12,798 nt of DNA from UBA6019 sp036564345 (GTDB lineage Bacteria; Chloroflexota; Dormibacteria; Dormibacterales; Dormibacteraceae). The DNA lies in assembly GCA_036564345.1 (NCBI GenBank), contig DATCOZ010000187.1:1-12798 (forward strand). Reading direction: 5' to 3'. The position numbers were made by a program, and so were the translations under genes. Below the pieces are notes generated by a model that saw nothing but the letters and a program-made list of their open reading frames with translations, was not told the origin of the DNA and did not search any database. Shown here piece after piece: positions 6,992 to 12,798 of this stretch (its first letter is position 1; each line of letters starts with the position of its first letter).

Positions 6992-7432
6992 GTGAAGGCA
7001 CGCCTGCGGCAGCCGATGTTCTGGATCGTCCTCTGCGAGGTCCTCGTGATGTTCGCCCTCTTCGCGGTGTCCTGGCGCGTCTACCAGGCACACCGCCCGG
7101 TGCCGAGCGCTGGCGCGGCATCCCCCACCGCGCTTGCGCCCGCCGCCGGCTCTCCCCTTCCGAGCGAGTCCTCGCCCTCGCTCCGGCCGAACCCGACCGC
7201 AGCGCCCAGCTCGAGGCCACCCCAGGCCTTCCCCGTCGATCTCGGCCAGCTGAACCGGGACCAGGCCGAGCTCGAGCGCGCCGAGGACGCCCTGCTCACC
7301 AGCCTCGTTCGCGCGGCCGGCGGCTACCTGGAGACCGTCGTCCTCCCCGCGGTCGCGCGGGCCGAGAGGGTCAGCAGCGCGACCAGCCCGGCGGCCACGC
7401 AGAGTCCGGCCGCGATCAGGAATATGCCGTGA
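6992..7432 (+). CDS. membrane-anchored Pro/Ser-rich hypothetical protein
   Basis: I do not recognise this 146-aa protein. One hydrophobic helix (about residues 9-30) follows a short basic N-terminus, so it is probably a single-pass protein with its C-terminus outside. Residues 36-75 are low-complexity Pro/Ala/Ser, a likely disordered linker. Residues 78-110 look helical and charged (DLGQLNRDQAELERAEDALL). The last 36 codons or so, from 7324, lie opposite the 3' end of the MFS gene, which encodes its last membrane helix there. This tail may therefore be read-through rather than a conserved domain. The GTG start has a TAGCCT -10 box 7 bases upstream. Confidence 0.6.
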   Translation: MKARLRQPMFWIVLCEVLVMFALFAVSWRVYQAHRPVPSAGAASPTALAPAAGSPLPSESSPSLRPNPTAAPSSRPPQAFPVDLGQLNRDQAELERAEDALLTSLVRAAGGYLETVVLPAVARAERVSSATSPAATQSPAAIRNMP

Positions 7433-8901
7433 TACTCCGCCACCAGGGCGGAGGTCACCCGGGCGTCGAACGCCGCCTTCTGCACCGCGAAGTCGGGCGA
7501 GCCGGGGATCAGGCGCAGGGGCGGTCCCTGGTTGAAGAGCTCGTAGAAGCGGTGCAGTCCATAAGCCGAGAGGGCGCTCAGGCCCACCAGCATGCCAAGT
7601 GTGCGGACGAGCACCACCAGGCTGGCGGCGAGCCCGTGGCGCTCGGCGCGGGAGACGTCCAGAACGGCCGCGGCGAGCGGCGCGATCACGATCCCGAAGC
7701 CGAGGCCGGTGAGGACGAGGACTAGGTCGGCCTCGGCGAACGGGCCGAGGTGGCGGCCCAGCTCGGTCGCCTCCCAGCGGGAGAGCAGGAGGTAGCCGGC
7801 GGCGGCCATGGCCAGTCCCAGCACGGCCGTCCACCGCCCACCGAGGCGCGCCGCCAACAAGCCGCCCGCCGCGGCGCCGACCGGAACCGCGATCATGAAG
7901 CGCGCCAGCAGGAGGGCCGAACCCAGCTGGTCCAGGTTGAACACGCCCCGGCCCATGATCGGGATGTCGACGAGGGCCACCATCAGCCCCCCGCCGACGA
8001 GCAGGTTGGCGAATGATGAGCCGAGGAACTGGCGGCTGCGGAGCAGCTCGCGAGGGATCACCGGGCTCAGCACCGCAACCTGGCGGTAGCCCCAGGCGGC
8101 AAGAGCCAGAAGGGCTCCGATGCCGGCGGGAACGAAATAACGGCCGACCGGGTCGTTTCGCGGGTCATCCGGGTAGAGGGCGACGACCAGCAGGGCGAGG
8201 CCGGCCCCGAGCAGGACGGCGCCCAGCCAGTCCGCCGGGGCCGGGCTGGCCTCCACTTGGCGCCGGGAAGCGGCGCCGATCCCCGTCCGCCGGCTGGCGA
8301 GCAGGAAGCCTGCCGCGCAGAGGGCGGCGAGCGGAAGGTTGAGCCAGAACACCACCCGCCAGCCGGCGAGATTGGCAGCCGCGGCCGCGATGCCCGCGCC
8401 GTAGAGCGGCCCGAGGACGCTGCCTGTCTCCTGGACCGCCGCCACGGCACCGATCGCAGCCGTCCGCCGCCCAGCCGGAAACAGGTCGGCCGCCAGGGCG
8501 AGCGCAACCGGGACTGTCGCCCCGCCGCCGAGGCCCTGGAGCACCCGGCCCGCGACCAGCAAGGGCAGGCCGATCAGGCCGTAGGGAGGCTCGCCGGTGT
8601 AGCCGGCGGTGGCGGTCAGGACCGATCCCGCCGCGAATGCCGCCAGGGCGCCGAGGAAGACCGCCACCCTGCCGTGCACGTCGGACGCCAGGCCCAGCAG
8701 CGGCAGCACCACGATGTAGCCGGCCAGGAAGCCGGAGACGATGGGCGTCGCCTGCTCGATCCGGTCGACCGACAGGTCGAGGTCGTAGAGCATCGCCGGC
8801 AGCAGGGTGACGACGACGTATGCGTCGAGGGCTGCGAGGAGAAGGCCCGCCGCCGCCGACCCGAGGAGCAGAGGCCTGCCCCAACGTGAGGGGATGGCCA
8901 C
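7324..8901 (-). CDS. 14-helix MFS exporter, P55 (Rv1410c)-like
   Basis: This 525-aa major facilitator has the hydrophobic pattern of a 14-helix DHA2-type transporter. TM1 carries Asp26 in ALDAYVVVTLLP, motif A is GLASDVHGR (70-78), and the motif C region is GSVLGPLYG (160-168). From memory, these segments and others (MVALVDIPIMGRG, SALSAYGLHRF) follow mycobacterial P55/Rv1410c closely, more than generic EmrB-like pumps. P55 moves triacylglycerol-type lipids to the cell surface with lipoprotein LprG. Here an LppX/LprG-like lipoprotein gene lies 7 bases upstream on the same strand, in the same order. A long extracytoplasmic loop precedes the last helix. The GTG start overlaps no other gene, but a TAGGCT sequence just before it contains the stop of the lipoprotein gene. 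The last 109 bases overlap a convergent gene. Confidence 0.9.
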   Translation of the reverse strand: MAIPSRWGRPLLLGSAAAGLLLAALDAYVVVTLLPAMLYDLDLSVDRIEQATPIVSGFLAGYIVVLPLLGLASDVHGRVAVFLGALAAFAAGSVLTATAGYTGEPPYGLIGLPLLVAGRVLQGLGGGATVPVALALAADLFPAGRRTAAIGAVAAVQETGSVLGPLYGAGIAAAAANLAGWRVVFWLNLPLAALCAAGFLLASRRTGIGAASRRQVEASPAPADWLGAVLLGAGLALLVVALYPDDPRNDPVGRYFVPAGIGALLALAAWGYRQVAVLSPVIPRELLRSRQFLGSSFANLLVGGGLMVALVDIPIMGRGVFNLDQLGSALLLARFMIAVPVGAAAGGLLAARLGGRWTAVLGLAMAAAGYLLLSRWEATELGRHLGPFAEADLVLVLTGLGFGIVIAPLAAAVLDVSRAERHGLAASLVVLVRTLGMLVGLSALSAYGLHRFYELFNQGPPLRLIPGSPDFAVQKAAFDARVTSALVAEYHGIFLIAAGLCVAAGLVALLTLSARATAGRTTVSR

Positions 8902-8908
8902 GCGCAGC

Positions 8909-9613
8909 CTAGACCGGCTTGGCGATGCTGACGTCCGCGTTGAAGTCGTGGAGGCGGACCTCGAGCGTGGTCGCCTTGTCGGCGGTGAACAGCTTGCCCT
9001 TCAGCAGCGCCTTGCGAAGCAGGTGATCGCCCTTGGCGATCCAGAGGACGGCGTCGATGTCTCCGGTCGGGCTCAAAGGCTGCACGGCCTGAGAGACCTG
9101 GTCGGCCGTGTAGGTCGCCTCAACCTTCCACGAATCCACCCCGTCCACCGTCTCCGACCCCAGCAGATGGGGGTTGCGGCCCTTCGCGAGCACGCCCGGG
9201 AGACCGTTGGTGGGGTCGAGGATGCGCCCCATCGAAGGCACCGCCGCGGCCTGGGGACCGGTCACCTCCTGGACGCCGAGGAAGGGGACCGTGATCCAGG
9301 TCTGGGTTCCCACCGTGGTCACGCCGATCTCGATGAGCGAGTCCGAAGACTGCTTCGCCTTGATCGTCACCTGGCTGTCGGAAGGCAGCTTCACCTTGCC
9401 CGATGCAGATACGACGGTGAAGCCGAAAAAGCTCGCGCCCGCCCCGAACTTCAGCTCGACCGAGGCGCTCTTGACCTGGCCGAGCGCCGGCCCGGCATCC
9501 CGCAGCACCTTGGCCGGGTCGGCCGTGGGCCCGCCCCCGAAAGAGCAGGCGAGGGCGACGATCGGGAGAAGGGAGAGGCCGATGACGGCCGCCGCCCGGC
9601 GCATGCGCACCAT
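8909..9613 (-). CDS. LppX/LprG-family lipoprotein
   Basis: This 234-aa protein has a signal peptide with basic RMRR, a hydrophobic core (AAAVIGLSLLPIVAL) and a lipobox-like ALAC ending at Cys23. It should therefore be lipidated and anchored outside the cytoplasmic membrane. The rest resembles the LppX_LprAFG family: an N-terminal helix (ADPAKVLRDAG), then alternating strands and turns including SASVELKF, and a LDPTNGLPGVL segment, with the family's usual length. These proteins hold lipids in a hydrophobic cavity. It sits directly upstream of the P55-like exporter, as lprG does in mycobacteria. The start is uncertain: ATG 9613 is given; GTG 9610 lies 7 bases from the TAGACT -10 box; the frame also opens at GTG 9631, but that is upstream of the box. 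Confidence 0.82.
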   Translation of the reverse strand: MVRMRRAAAVIGLSLLPIVALACSFGGGPTADPAKVLRDAGPALGQVKSASVELKFGAGASFFGFTVVSASGKVKLPSDSQVTIKAKQSSDSLIEIGVTTVGTQTWITVPFLGVQEVTGPQAAAVPSMGRILDPTNGLPGVLAKGRNPHLLGSETVDGVDSWKVEATYTADQVSQAVQPLSPTGDIDAVLWIAKGDHLLRKALLKGKLFTADKATTLEVRLHDFNADVSIAKPV

Positions 9614-9617
9614 CGTT

Positions 9618-9623
9618 AGTCTA
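9618..9623 (-). promoter_or_regulatory. -10 box for the lipoprotein-exporter pair
   Basis: The minus strand reads TAGACT, 4 bases before ATG 9613 and 7 before GTG 9610, with no ribosome-binding site. This suggests a leaderless mRNA and an independent promoter for the lipoprotein and the downstream MFS gene. No clear -35 box is visible. Confidence 0.45.
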
Positions 9624-9630
9624 AGCACCA

Positions 9631-9661
9631 CGGCGGCCCGGTCCTGTGACAGGCGCCGCCG
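9631..9661 (-). other. Inverted repeat between flavoprotein and lipoprotein genes
   Basis: CGGCGGC (9631-9637) pairs with GCCGCCG (9655-9661), and inside it CCTGT (9643-9647) pairs with ACAGG (9649-9653). The structure lies after the end of the flavoprotein gene (stop at 9668) and just before the lipoprotein promoter. It could terminate the upstream transcript or be an operator. It has no T-run, so it is not a typical intrinsic terminator. Confidence 0.45.
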
Positions 9662-9667
9662 GGATCG

Positions 9668-11029
9668 TCAGTGCGACGCGTCGCCGAGCGCCGAGCGCAT
9701 GAGCTCGGAGAGGGTCGGGTAGGCGTGCATCTCGGCGGCCACCGCGCCGACCGGGACCCTGCCGGCCATCATCGCCACCGCCTCATGGATCATGTCGGCC
9801 GCCGTCTCGCAGACGATGCTGCAGCCGAGCAGCTCTCCGTCAGCGGCCGCGACGACCTTCACCTGGCCGATCGTCTGGCCGTCGATCTGCGCCTTCTCGG
9901 CGTCCTTCACAAGGGCGATCCCGATCCGGATCTCGCGCCCGGAGGCACGCGCCTGCTCCTCGGTGAGGCCGAGCGAGGCGACCTCGGGGCCGGTGAAGGT
10001 GACCCGCGGGACGATCCGCGCCTCGTAGACCTCGGTCCCGCCGCCGGCGAGTGCGTTGCGGGCCGCGATCGGTCCCATCGTCGAGGCGGTGTGGGTGAAC
10101 AGAAGGCCGCCCGTAACGTCGCCGGCCGCGTACGCCCAGGGGCGGCTCGTTCTCAGGTGGCGGTCGACTTTGATGCCCTTCTGGTCCCATTCGATCCCGG
10201 CGGCGTCGAGGCCATGCCAGGAGCCGTCGAGGCAGCGACCGACCGCCACCAGGATCGAATCCACCGAGAGGGAGGGTCCGGTCTCGAATTCGAGCGTCCG
10301 CTCGGGGCCGGAGCTGCCGACGCAGGTGACCTTTGACCCGACCCGGACCTCGATGCCCTCGGCTTCGAACGCCTCCAGGAGGGCCGCGCCTGCTTCCGGC
10401 TCCTCGGGCGGCAGAAGGCGGCCGGCCGCCTCGACGACGGTGACCTGGACACCGAAGCGGGCAAAGATCTGGGCGAACTCGCACCCGATCGGCCCGCCAC
10501 CGAGCACGGCCATCCGGCGAGGAAGCTCGCGCAGCTCGAGGGCCGACTCGTTGTCCAGGTAGCCGGCCTCGGCGAGGCCCGGGATCGGCGGGATGAAGGG
10601 TTCGAGACCGGTGGCGAGCACGACGGCCCCCGCCTCCACCCCCCGGCCTCCGATGTCCAGCCGGCGCTCGCCGACGAACCTCGCCTGGGCGGGATATTCG
10701 ACGTCGACGCCCGCTTCAGTGAAGGGCGTCACGCCCTTCAGCAGCATGTTGTCGCGGATCCGATAGGCTCGGCCGACCACCTCGCCCCACTCGAAACGGG
10801 GCTCAACGCCGAGCAGGCCGAACTCGCCCGCCGTGCGCATCGCCCGGGCGACCCGGGCGGCTTTGACGAGTGCCTTCGTCGGGACGCAGCCATGATTGGT
10901 GCACGTCCCACCGAAATGGTGGGCTTCCACCAGCAGGATCGAGGTCCGCCCGCCATCGGCCACGCTCATCGCGGCCTCCGATCCCGCCGCGCCTCCGCCG
11001 ACGATGACAAGGTCGTACGCCGGCCGCAC
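9668..11029 (-). CDS. mercuric reductase/dihydrolipoamide dehydrogenase-like FAD disulfide oxidoreductase
   Basis: This 453-aa protein is a pyridine nucleotide-disulfide oxidoreductase. It has the FAD-binding GGGAAG near residue 11, the redox disulfide GGTCTNHGCVPTK (Cys43, Cys48), the NAD(P) fold GGGPIGCEFAQ, the second FAD motif AGDVTG, and the C-terminal dimerisation domain. At the C-terminus MHAYPTLSE places Tyr437 where dihydrolipoamide dehydrogenase has its catalytic His, with Glu442 kept. Tyr at this place is typical of mercuric reductases and soluble transhydrogenase, so lipoamide is an unlikely substrate. There is no N-terminal HMA domain and no C-terminal Cys pair, so true MerA function is also doubtful. 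No 2-oxoacid dehydrogenase genes are nearby. The GTG start lies 14 bases after bactofilin, suggesting co-transcription. Confidence 0.9.
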   Translation of the reverse strand: MRPAYDLVIVGGGAAGSEAAMSVADGGRTSILLVEAHHFGGTCTNHGCVPTKALVKAARVARAMRTAGEFGLLGVEPRFEWGEVVGRAYRIRDNMLLKGVTPFTEAGVDVEYPAQARFVGERRLDIGGRGVEAGAVVLATGLEPFIPPIPGLAEAGYLDNESALELRELPRRMAVLGGGPIGCEFAQIFARFGVQVTVVEAAGRLLPPEEPEAGAALLEAFEAEGIEVRVGSKVTCVGSSGPERTLEFETGPSLSVDSILVAVGRCLDGSWHGLDAAGIEWDQKGIKVDRHLRTSRPWAYAAGDVTGGLLFTHTASTMGPIAARNALAGGGTEVYEARIVPRVTFTGPEVASLGLTEEQARASGREIRIGIALVKDAEKAQIDGQTIGQVKVVAAADGELLGCSIVCETAADMIHEAVAMMAGRVPVGAVAAEMHAYPTLSELMRSALGDASH

Positions 11030-11043
11030 CGGGACGGTTTCTC

Positions 11044-11478
11044 TTAGCCGACCGCCTCCGGCTGGGGCTCCACGTGCTGCTCCTCGTGCCCGTTCTCGGC
11101 GTGGTTCTCGCCCTCGGGGTTGCCGCCCTTGCCACCACCGACAGAGGGACCCATCTGGACGTTGCCGTTCAGCGTCGCCCCGTCCTCGACGGTGAGCTTG
11201 CTGACTCGCACGTCGCCGTGCAGGCTGCCGGAGCCGCTCAGGGAAAGCCGGCCGCGGGCGTTGACGTTGCCGTGGATGGTGCCCTGGACTGAGACGTTGT
11301 TGCCTTCGACCGTTGCCTTCACGGTAGAGCCGTTCTCGACCGCGACGTCGCCCGTCGCGCGTACCTCGCCTTCGATCTTCCCGGCGACGGTCAGATCACC
11401 GTCGAAGGTCAGCGAGCCGATCAGCTTGTCCCGGGGGCCGAGCGTGATCGAATTGTGACTGTTGTCGCCACGTGCCAT
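11044..11478 (-). CDS. bactofilin (polymer-forming cytoskeletal protein)
   Basis: This 144-aa protein has the bactofilin core at about residues 17-108. It is a run of short strands with Gly and hydrophobic residues at regular spacing (GSLTFDGDLTVAGKIEGEV and similar), which forms a right-handed beta-helix. Such proteins polymerise without nucleotide into filaments that place cell-wall or surface machinery. The last 35 residues are Gly-, Glu- and His-rich (GENHAENGHEEQHVEPQ) and probably disordered. The N-terminus has no hydrophobic membrane anchor. Unlike most genes here it has a strong ribosome-binding site (AAAGGAG, 7 bases from ATG) and a leader. It is the first gene of the minus-strand run leading to the flavoprotein and the lipid-export pair. 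Confidence 0.92.
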   Translation of the reverse strand: MARGDNSHNSITLGPRDKLIGSLTFDGDLTVAGKIEGEVRATGDVAVENGSTVKATVEGNNVSVQGTIHGNVNARGRLSLSGSGSLHGDVRVSKLTVEDGATLNGNVQMGPSVGGGKGGNPEGENHAENGHEEQHVEPQPEAVG

Positions 11479-11485
11479 GTATGTG

Positions 11486-11492
11486 CTCCTTT
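11486..11492 (-). promoter_or_regulatory. Strong ribosome-binding site of bactofilin
   Basis: The minus strand reads AAAGGAG, 7 bases before the ATG at 11478. It fixes the bactofilin start and contrasts with the leaderless starts elsewhere in the window. Confidence 0.8.
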
Positions 11493-11513
11493 GAATGCGA
11501 GGGGGGCAGGGCC

Positions 11514-11519
11514 ATTCTA
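11514..11519 (-). promoter_or_regulatory. -10 box of the bactofilin promoter
   Basis: The minus strand reads GGTTAGAAT, identical in these bases to the tRNA-Lys promoter at 59-67. It lies about 35 bases before the ATG, which leaves a short leader with the ribosome-binding site. The region shares 66 bases with the divergent methyltransferase promoter. I see no clear -35 box. Confidence 0.55.
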
Positions 11520-11533
11520 ACCTCGCCCTAAGC

Positions 11534-11539
11534 TAACGT
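11534..11539 (+). promoter_or_regulatory. -10 box for a leaderless methyltransferase transcript
   Basis: TAACGT ends 5 bases before ATG 11545. TAAGCT at 11529-11534 is an alternative, 10 bases away. No ribosome-binding site is seen. Confidence 0.4.
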
Positions 11540-11544
11540 CGGCC

Positions 11545-12393
11545 ATGGAGCTGACTGGCGCTGACGAGCTCATCGAACACCTCGTCGAGTTCTACGACCG
11601 GGTGGCTCCCCAGTACGACGCCTGGGCTGGCGGCCTTCACGGCAGGGTAGCGGCCAAGCTGGTCGATGTGGCGTCGCCACGGCGAGGTGACTCCGTTTTG
11701 GACGTGGGTTGTGGGACCGGCCAGGTCACCCACCGGCTGGCGGCCGGCGTCGGGCCCCAGGGCAGCGTCGTCGGGATCGACCTCAGCGCCCGGATGCTCG
11801 ACCTCGCCCGGCCTGGCGCCCATCCCAACACGACCCTGCTGGCGATGGCGGCTGAGCACATGGTCTTTCGCGATCGCAGCTTCGACCTGATCACCTACGG
11901 TCAGTCGCTGCCCTACCTGGCCGATCCGGAGACCAGCCTCGAAGAGGCGGCCCGGCTGCTCAGGCCAGGGGGCCGGGTGGCACTCTCCCTCCACCGCCGA
12001 AGCCTTCAGACGGAGGCGCAGGACCTCTTCTACAAGGTGCTCGGCGACCTGGCGATCCGCCACCACATGCGGATTCCCGAGCACTCCCCCGAGCGATCGG
12101 TCTACGGCGAGCCGGAAAACCTGCCCCGCCTGCTCGACGAGGTCGGCTTCGAGAAGGCGCGGATCACCGAGATGGTCACCGGCGGGCGCGTCCACGGCCC
12201 ACGCGAGTGGACCCAGCTGATGGCCGGTTCCGGCCCGCTGCCGAACACGCTGCTGTCCGTTCTCGGACCGCGGCTGAGGTCGGAGTTCGAGGCGATCCTG
12301 GCCGAGGGGATGGATGAGCTCGGCGACGAGGCCTTCCGCTACCACTTCGCCTTCATCTTCGCGGTCGGCGTGGTGGCCGCCCGAGAGCCTTAA
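11545..12393 (+). CDS. class I SAM-dependent methyltransferase
   Basis: This 282-aa protein has a Rossmann-type methyltransferase fold of the UbiE/Methyltransf_11 type. Motif I is VLDVGCGTGQ near residue 52, the acidic end of strand 2 is VVGIDLSARML, the motif II region is FDLITYGQSLPYL, and LRPGGRVALSLHR matches the post-motif III segment. The C-terminal third (about 170-282) is a helical extension that may bind the substrate. The presence of all SAM-binding motifs suggests activity, but the acceptor cannot be told. It is divergent from bactofilin over a 66-base gap and stands alone; the next plus-strand gene has its own ribosome-binding site. Confidence 0.88.
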   Translation: MELTGADELIEHLVEFYDRVAPQYDAWAGGLHGRVAAKLVDVASPRRGDSVLDVGCGTGQVTHRLAAGVGPQGSVVGIDLSARMLDLARPGAHPNTTLLAMAAEHMVFRDRSFDLITYGQSLPYLADPETSLEEAARLLRPGGRVALSLHRRSLQTEAQDLFYKVLGDLAIRHHMRIPEHSPERSVYGEPENLPRLLDEVGFEKARITEMVTGGRVHGPREWTQLMAGSGPLPNTLLSVLGPRLRSEFEAILAEGMDELGDEAFRYHFAFIFAVGVVAAREP

Positions 12394-12396
12394 CAG

Positions 12397-12420
12397 CCGG
12401 GGTTTCGGATCCGGCCCCGG
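12397..12420 (+). other. Imperfect stem-loop after the methyltransferase gene
   Basis: CCGGGG (12397-12402) pairs with CCCCGG (12415-12420). The 12-base loop contains the palindrome CGGATCCG (12406-12413). It starts 4 bases after the stop codon. Without a following T-run it is at best a weak or Rho-assisted terminator. Confidence 0.35.
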
Positions 12421-12436
12421 TCGCGCAGGCTTCGCC

Positions 12437-12449
12437 TTCGAAATTCGAA
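12437..12449 (+). repeat. Tandem TTCGAA palindromes before the VirB2-like gene
   Basis: TTCGAAATTCGAA holds two copies of the palindrome TTCGAA separated by one A, in an AT-rich island within otherwise GC-rich DNA. It lies just before the ribosome-binding site GGAGG (12453-12457). It could be an operator or promoter element; nothing more can be shown. Confidence 0.4.
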
Positions 12450-12468
12450 ATCGGAGGTGTTGGAAAAG

Positions 12469-12717
12469 ATGCTTCTCGCGACCAACGTCCAGCCGGTGCT
12501 GGACATCATCAACAACTGGATCTTCGTGGCGCGGGCGCTCGTCGGGTCGGTCGGGGCCCTGGCCTTCGTTCTGGCCTTCCTCTGGAAGATGACGGCGGTC
12601 GAGCCGAAGACGGTGCTCCAGGCCAAGCAGTGGATCCAGCGGATCGTCGTCGGGACCATCGGGGTCGAGATGGCGTCGACCCTGGTCGACGTCCTCAAGG
12701 GCTCCCTCCCGGGCTAG
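12469..12717 (+). CDS. VirB2/TrbC-like small two-helix membrane protein
   Basis: This 82-aa protein has a short N-terminus, a hydrophobic helix at about 16-38, a basic linker (KTVLQAKQWIQR) and a second helix at about 58-77. That is the arrangement of TrbC/VirB2 pilin-type subunits. There is no obvious long cleavable signal peptide. I chose ATG 12469, with GGAGG 11 bases upstream; GTG 12457 and TTG 12460 are too close to that site. The following gene also seems to be a membrane T4SS part, and a PrgI-VirB4 pair lies at the other end of the window. Small two-helix proteins are easy to misassign, so the pilin role is tentative. Confidence 0.65.
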   Translation: MLLATNVQPVLDIINNWIFVARALVGSVGALAFVLAFLWKMTAVEPKTVLQAKQWIQRIVVGTIGVEMASTLVDVLKGSLPG

Positions 12718-12747
12718 TCGGCGGTGGGCACCCCCCTTCTTCCGTCG

Positions 12748-12798
12748 ATGGACCCGGTGAAGTGGCTCTGGGACCTGGTGGCAGCGGCCGTCGAGGGC
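12748..12798 (+). CDS. N-terminus of a probable VirB6/TrbL-like membrane protein (partial)
   Basis: Only 17 codons are inside the window, starting MDPVKWLWDLVAAAVEG, 30 bases after the VirB2-like gene. The amphipathic start with Trp and the position just after a pilin-like gene resemble VirB6/TrbL-like channel proteins of Gram-positive-type T4SS. Too little is visible for a firm call. The frame is open to the window end. Confidence 0.45.
   Translation, partial: MDPVKWLWDLVAAAVEG

Noticed and set aside
5747..7834. A 695-codon open frame on the minus strand
   Set aside because: It lies opposite the aminotransferase and the following genes. Its product is Arg/Gly-rich and low complexity, a by-product of high GC without domain signals.
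8807..9619. A plus-strand 270-codon frame opposite the lipoprotein
   Set aside because: The minus-strand product has a signal peptide, lipobox and family features; this one is Arg/Asp/His-rich noise.
9668..11029. True mercuric reductase or pyruvate-dehydrogenase E3
   Set aside because: The C-terminal Cys pair and HMA domain of MerA are missing, and the His of E3 is Tyr. No mer or 2-oxoacid dehydrogenase genes are nearby.

Overview
The window is GC-rich, densely coded bacterial DNA with no insertion sequences, prophage genes or CRISPR. Most starts are GTG. Several genes have a TANNNT -10 box 4-7 bases before the start codon, the layout of leaderless transcripts. That habit, the GC content, an LprG/P55-like lipoprotein-transporter pair and a PrgI/VirB4 module point to a Terrabacterial lineage: Chloroflexota, Candidatus Dormibacterota or a deep actinobacterium. 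I cannot name the phylum from sequence alone.

Layout. (1) 1-45, minus strand: the 5' part of tRNA-Lys(CTT), cut by the window edge, with its promoter. (2) 125-2397, plus: a translationally coupled PrgI-like membrane protein and a VirB4-type ATPase, the core of a type IV secretion-like machine. (3) 2436-7432, plus: an unrecognised 195-aa protein, an alpha/beta hydrolase with an odd start, D-aminoacyl-tRNA deacylase (dtd), a serine racemase/threonine dehydratase-like PLP enzyme, a CBS-pair protein with a zinc ribbon, a class I aminotransferase, and a membrane-anchored proline/serine-rich protein. dtd, the PLP enzyme and the CBS gene overlap by GTGA junctions, so they look translationally coupled. 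(4) 11478 down to 7324, minus: bactofilin, a mercuric-reductase-like flavoprotein, an LppX/LprG-family lipoprotein and a 14-helix MFS exporter. The last two have the order and character of mycobacterial lprG-Rv1410c (P55). (5) 11545-12393, plus: a SAM methyltransferase divergent from bactofilin. (6) 12469-12798, plus: a small two-helix VirB2/TrbC-like protein, then the first 17 codons of another gene, plausibly a VirB6/TrbL-like channel protein.

The most interesting points are these. T4SS-like parts sit at both ends, separated by about 10 kb of chromosomal genes. A probable lipid-export pair resembles one known from mycobacteria. A racemase-like PLP enzyme is coupled to the D-amino-acid proofreading enzyme Dtd. 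Leaderless promoter geometry recurs across the window. No stretch over 300 bases lacks a gene.
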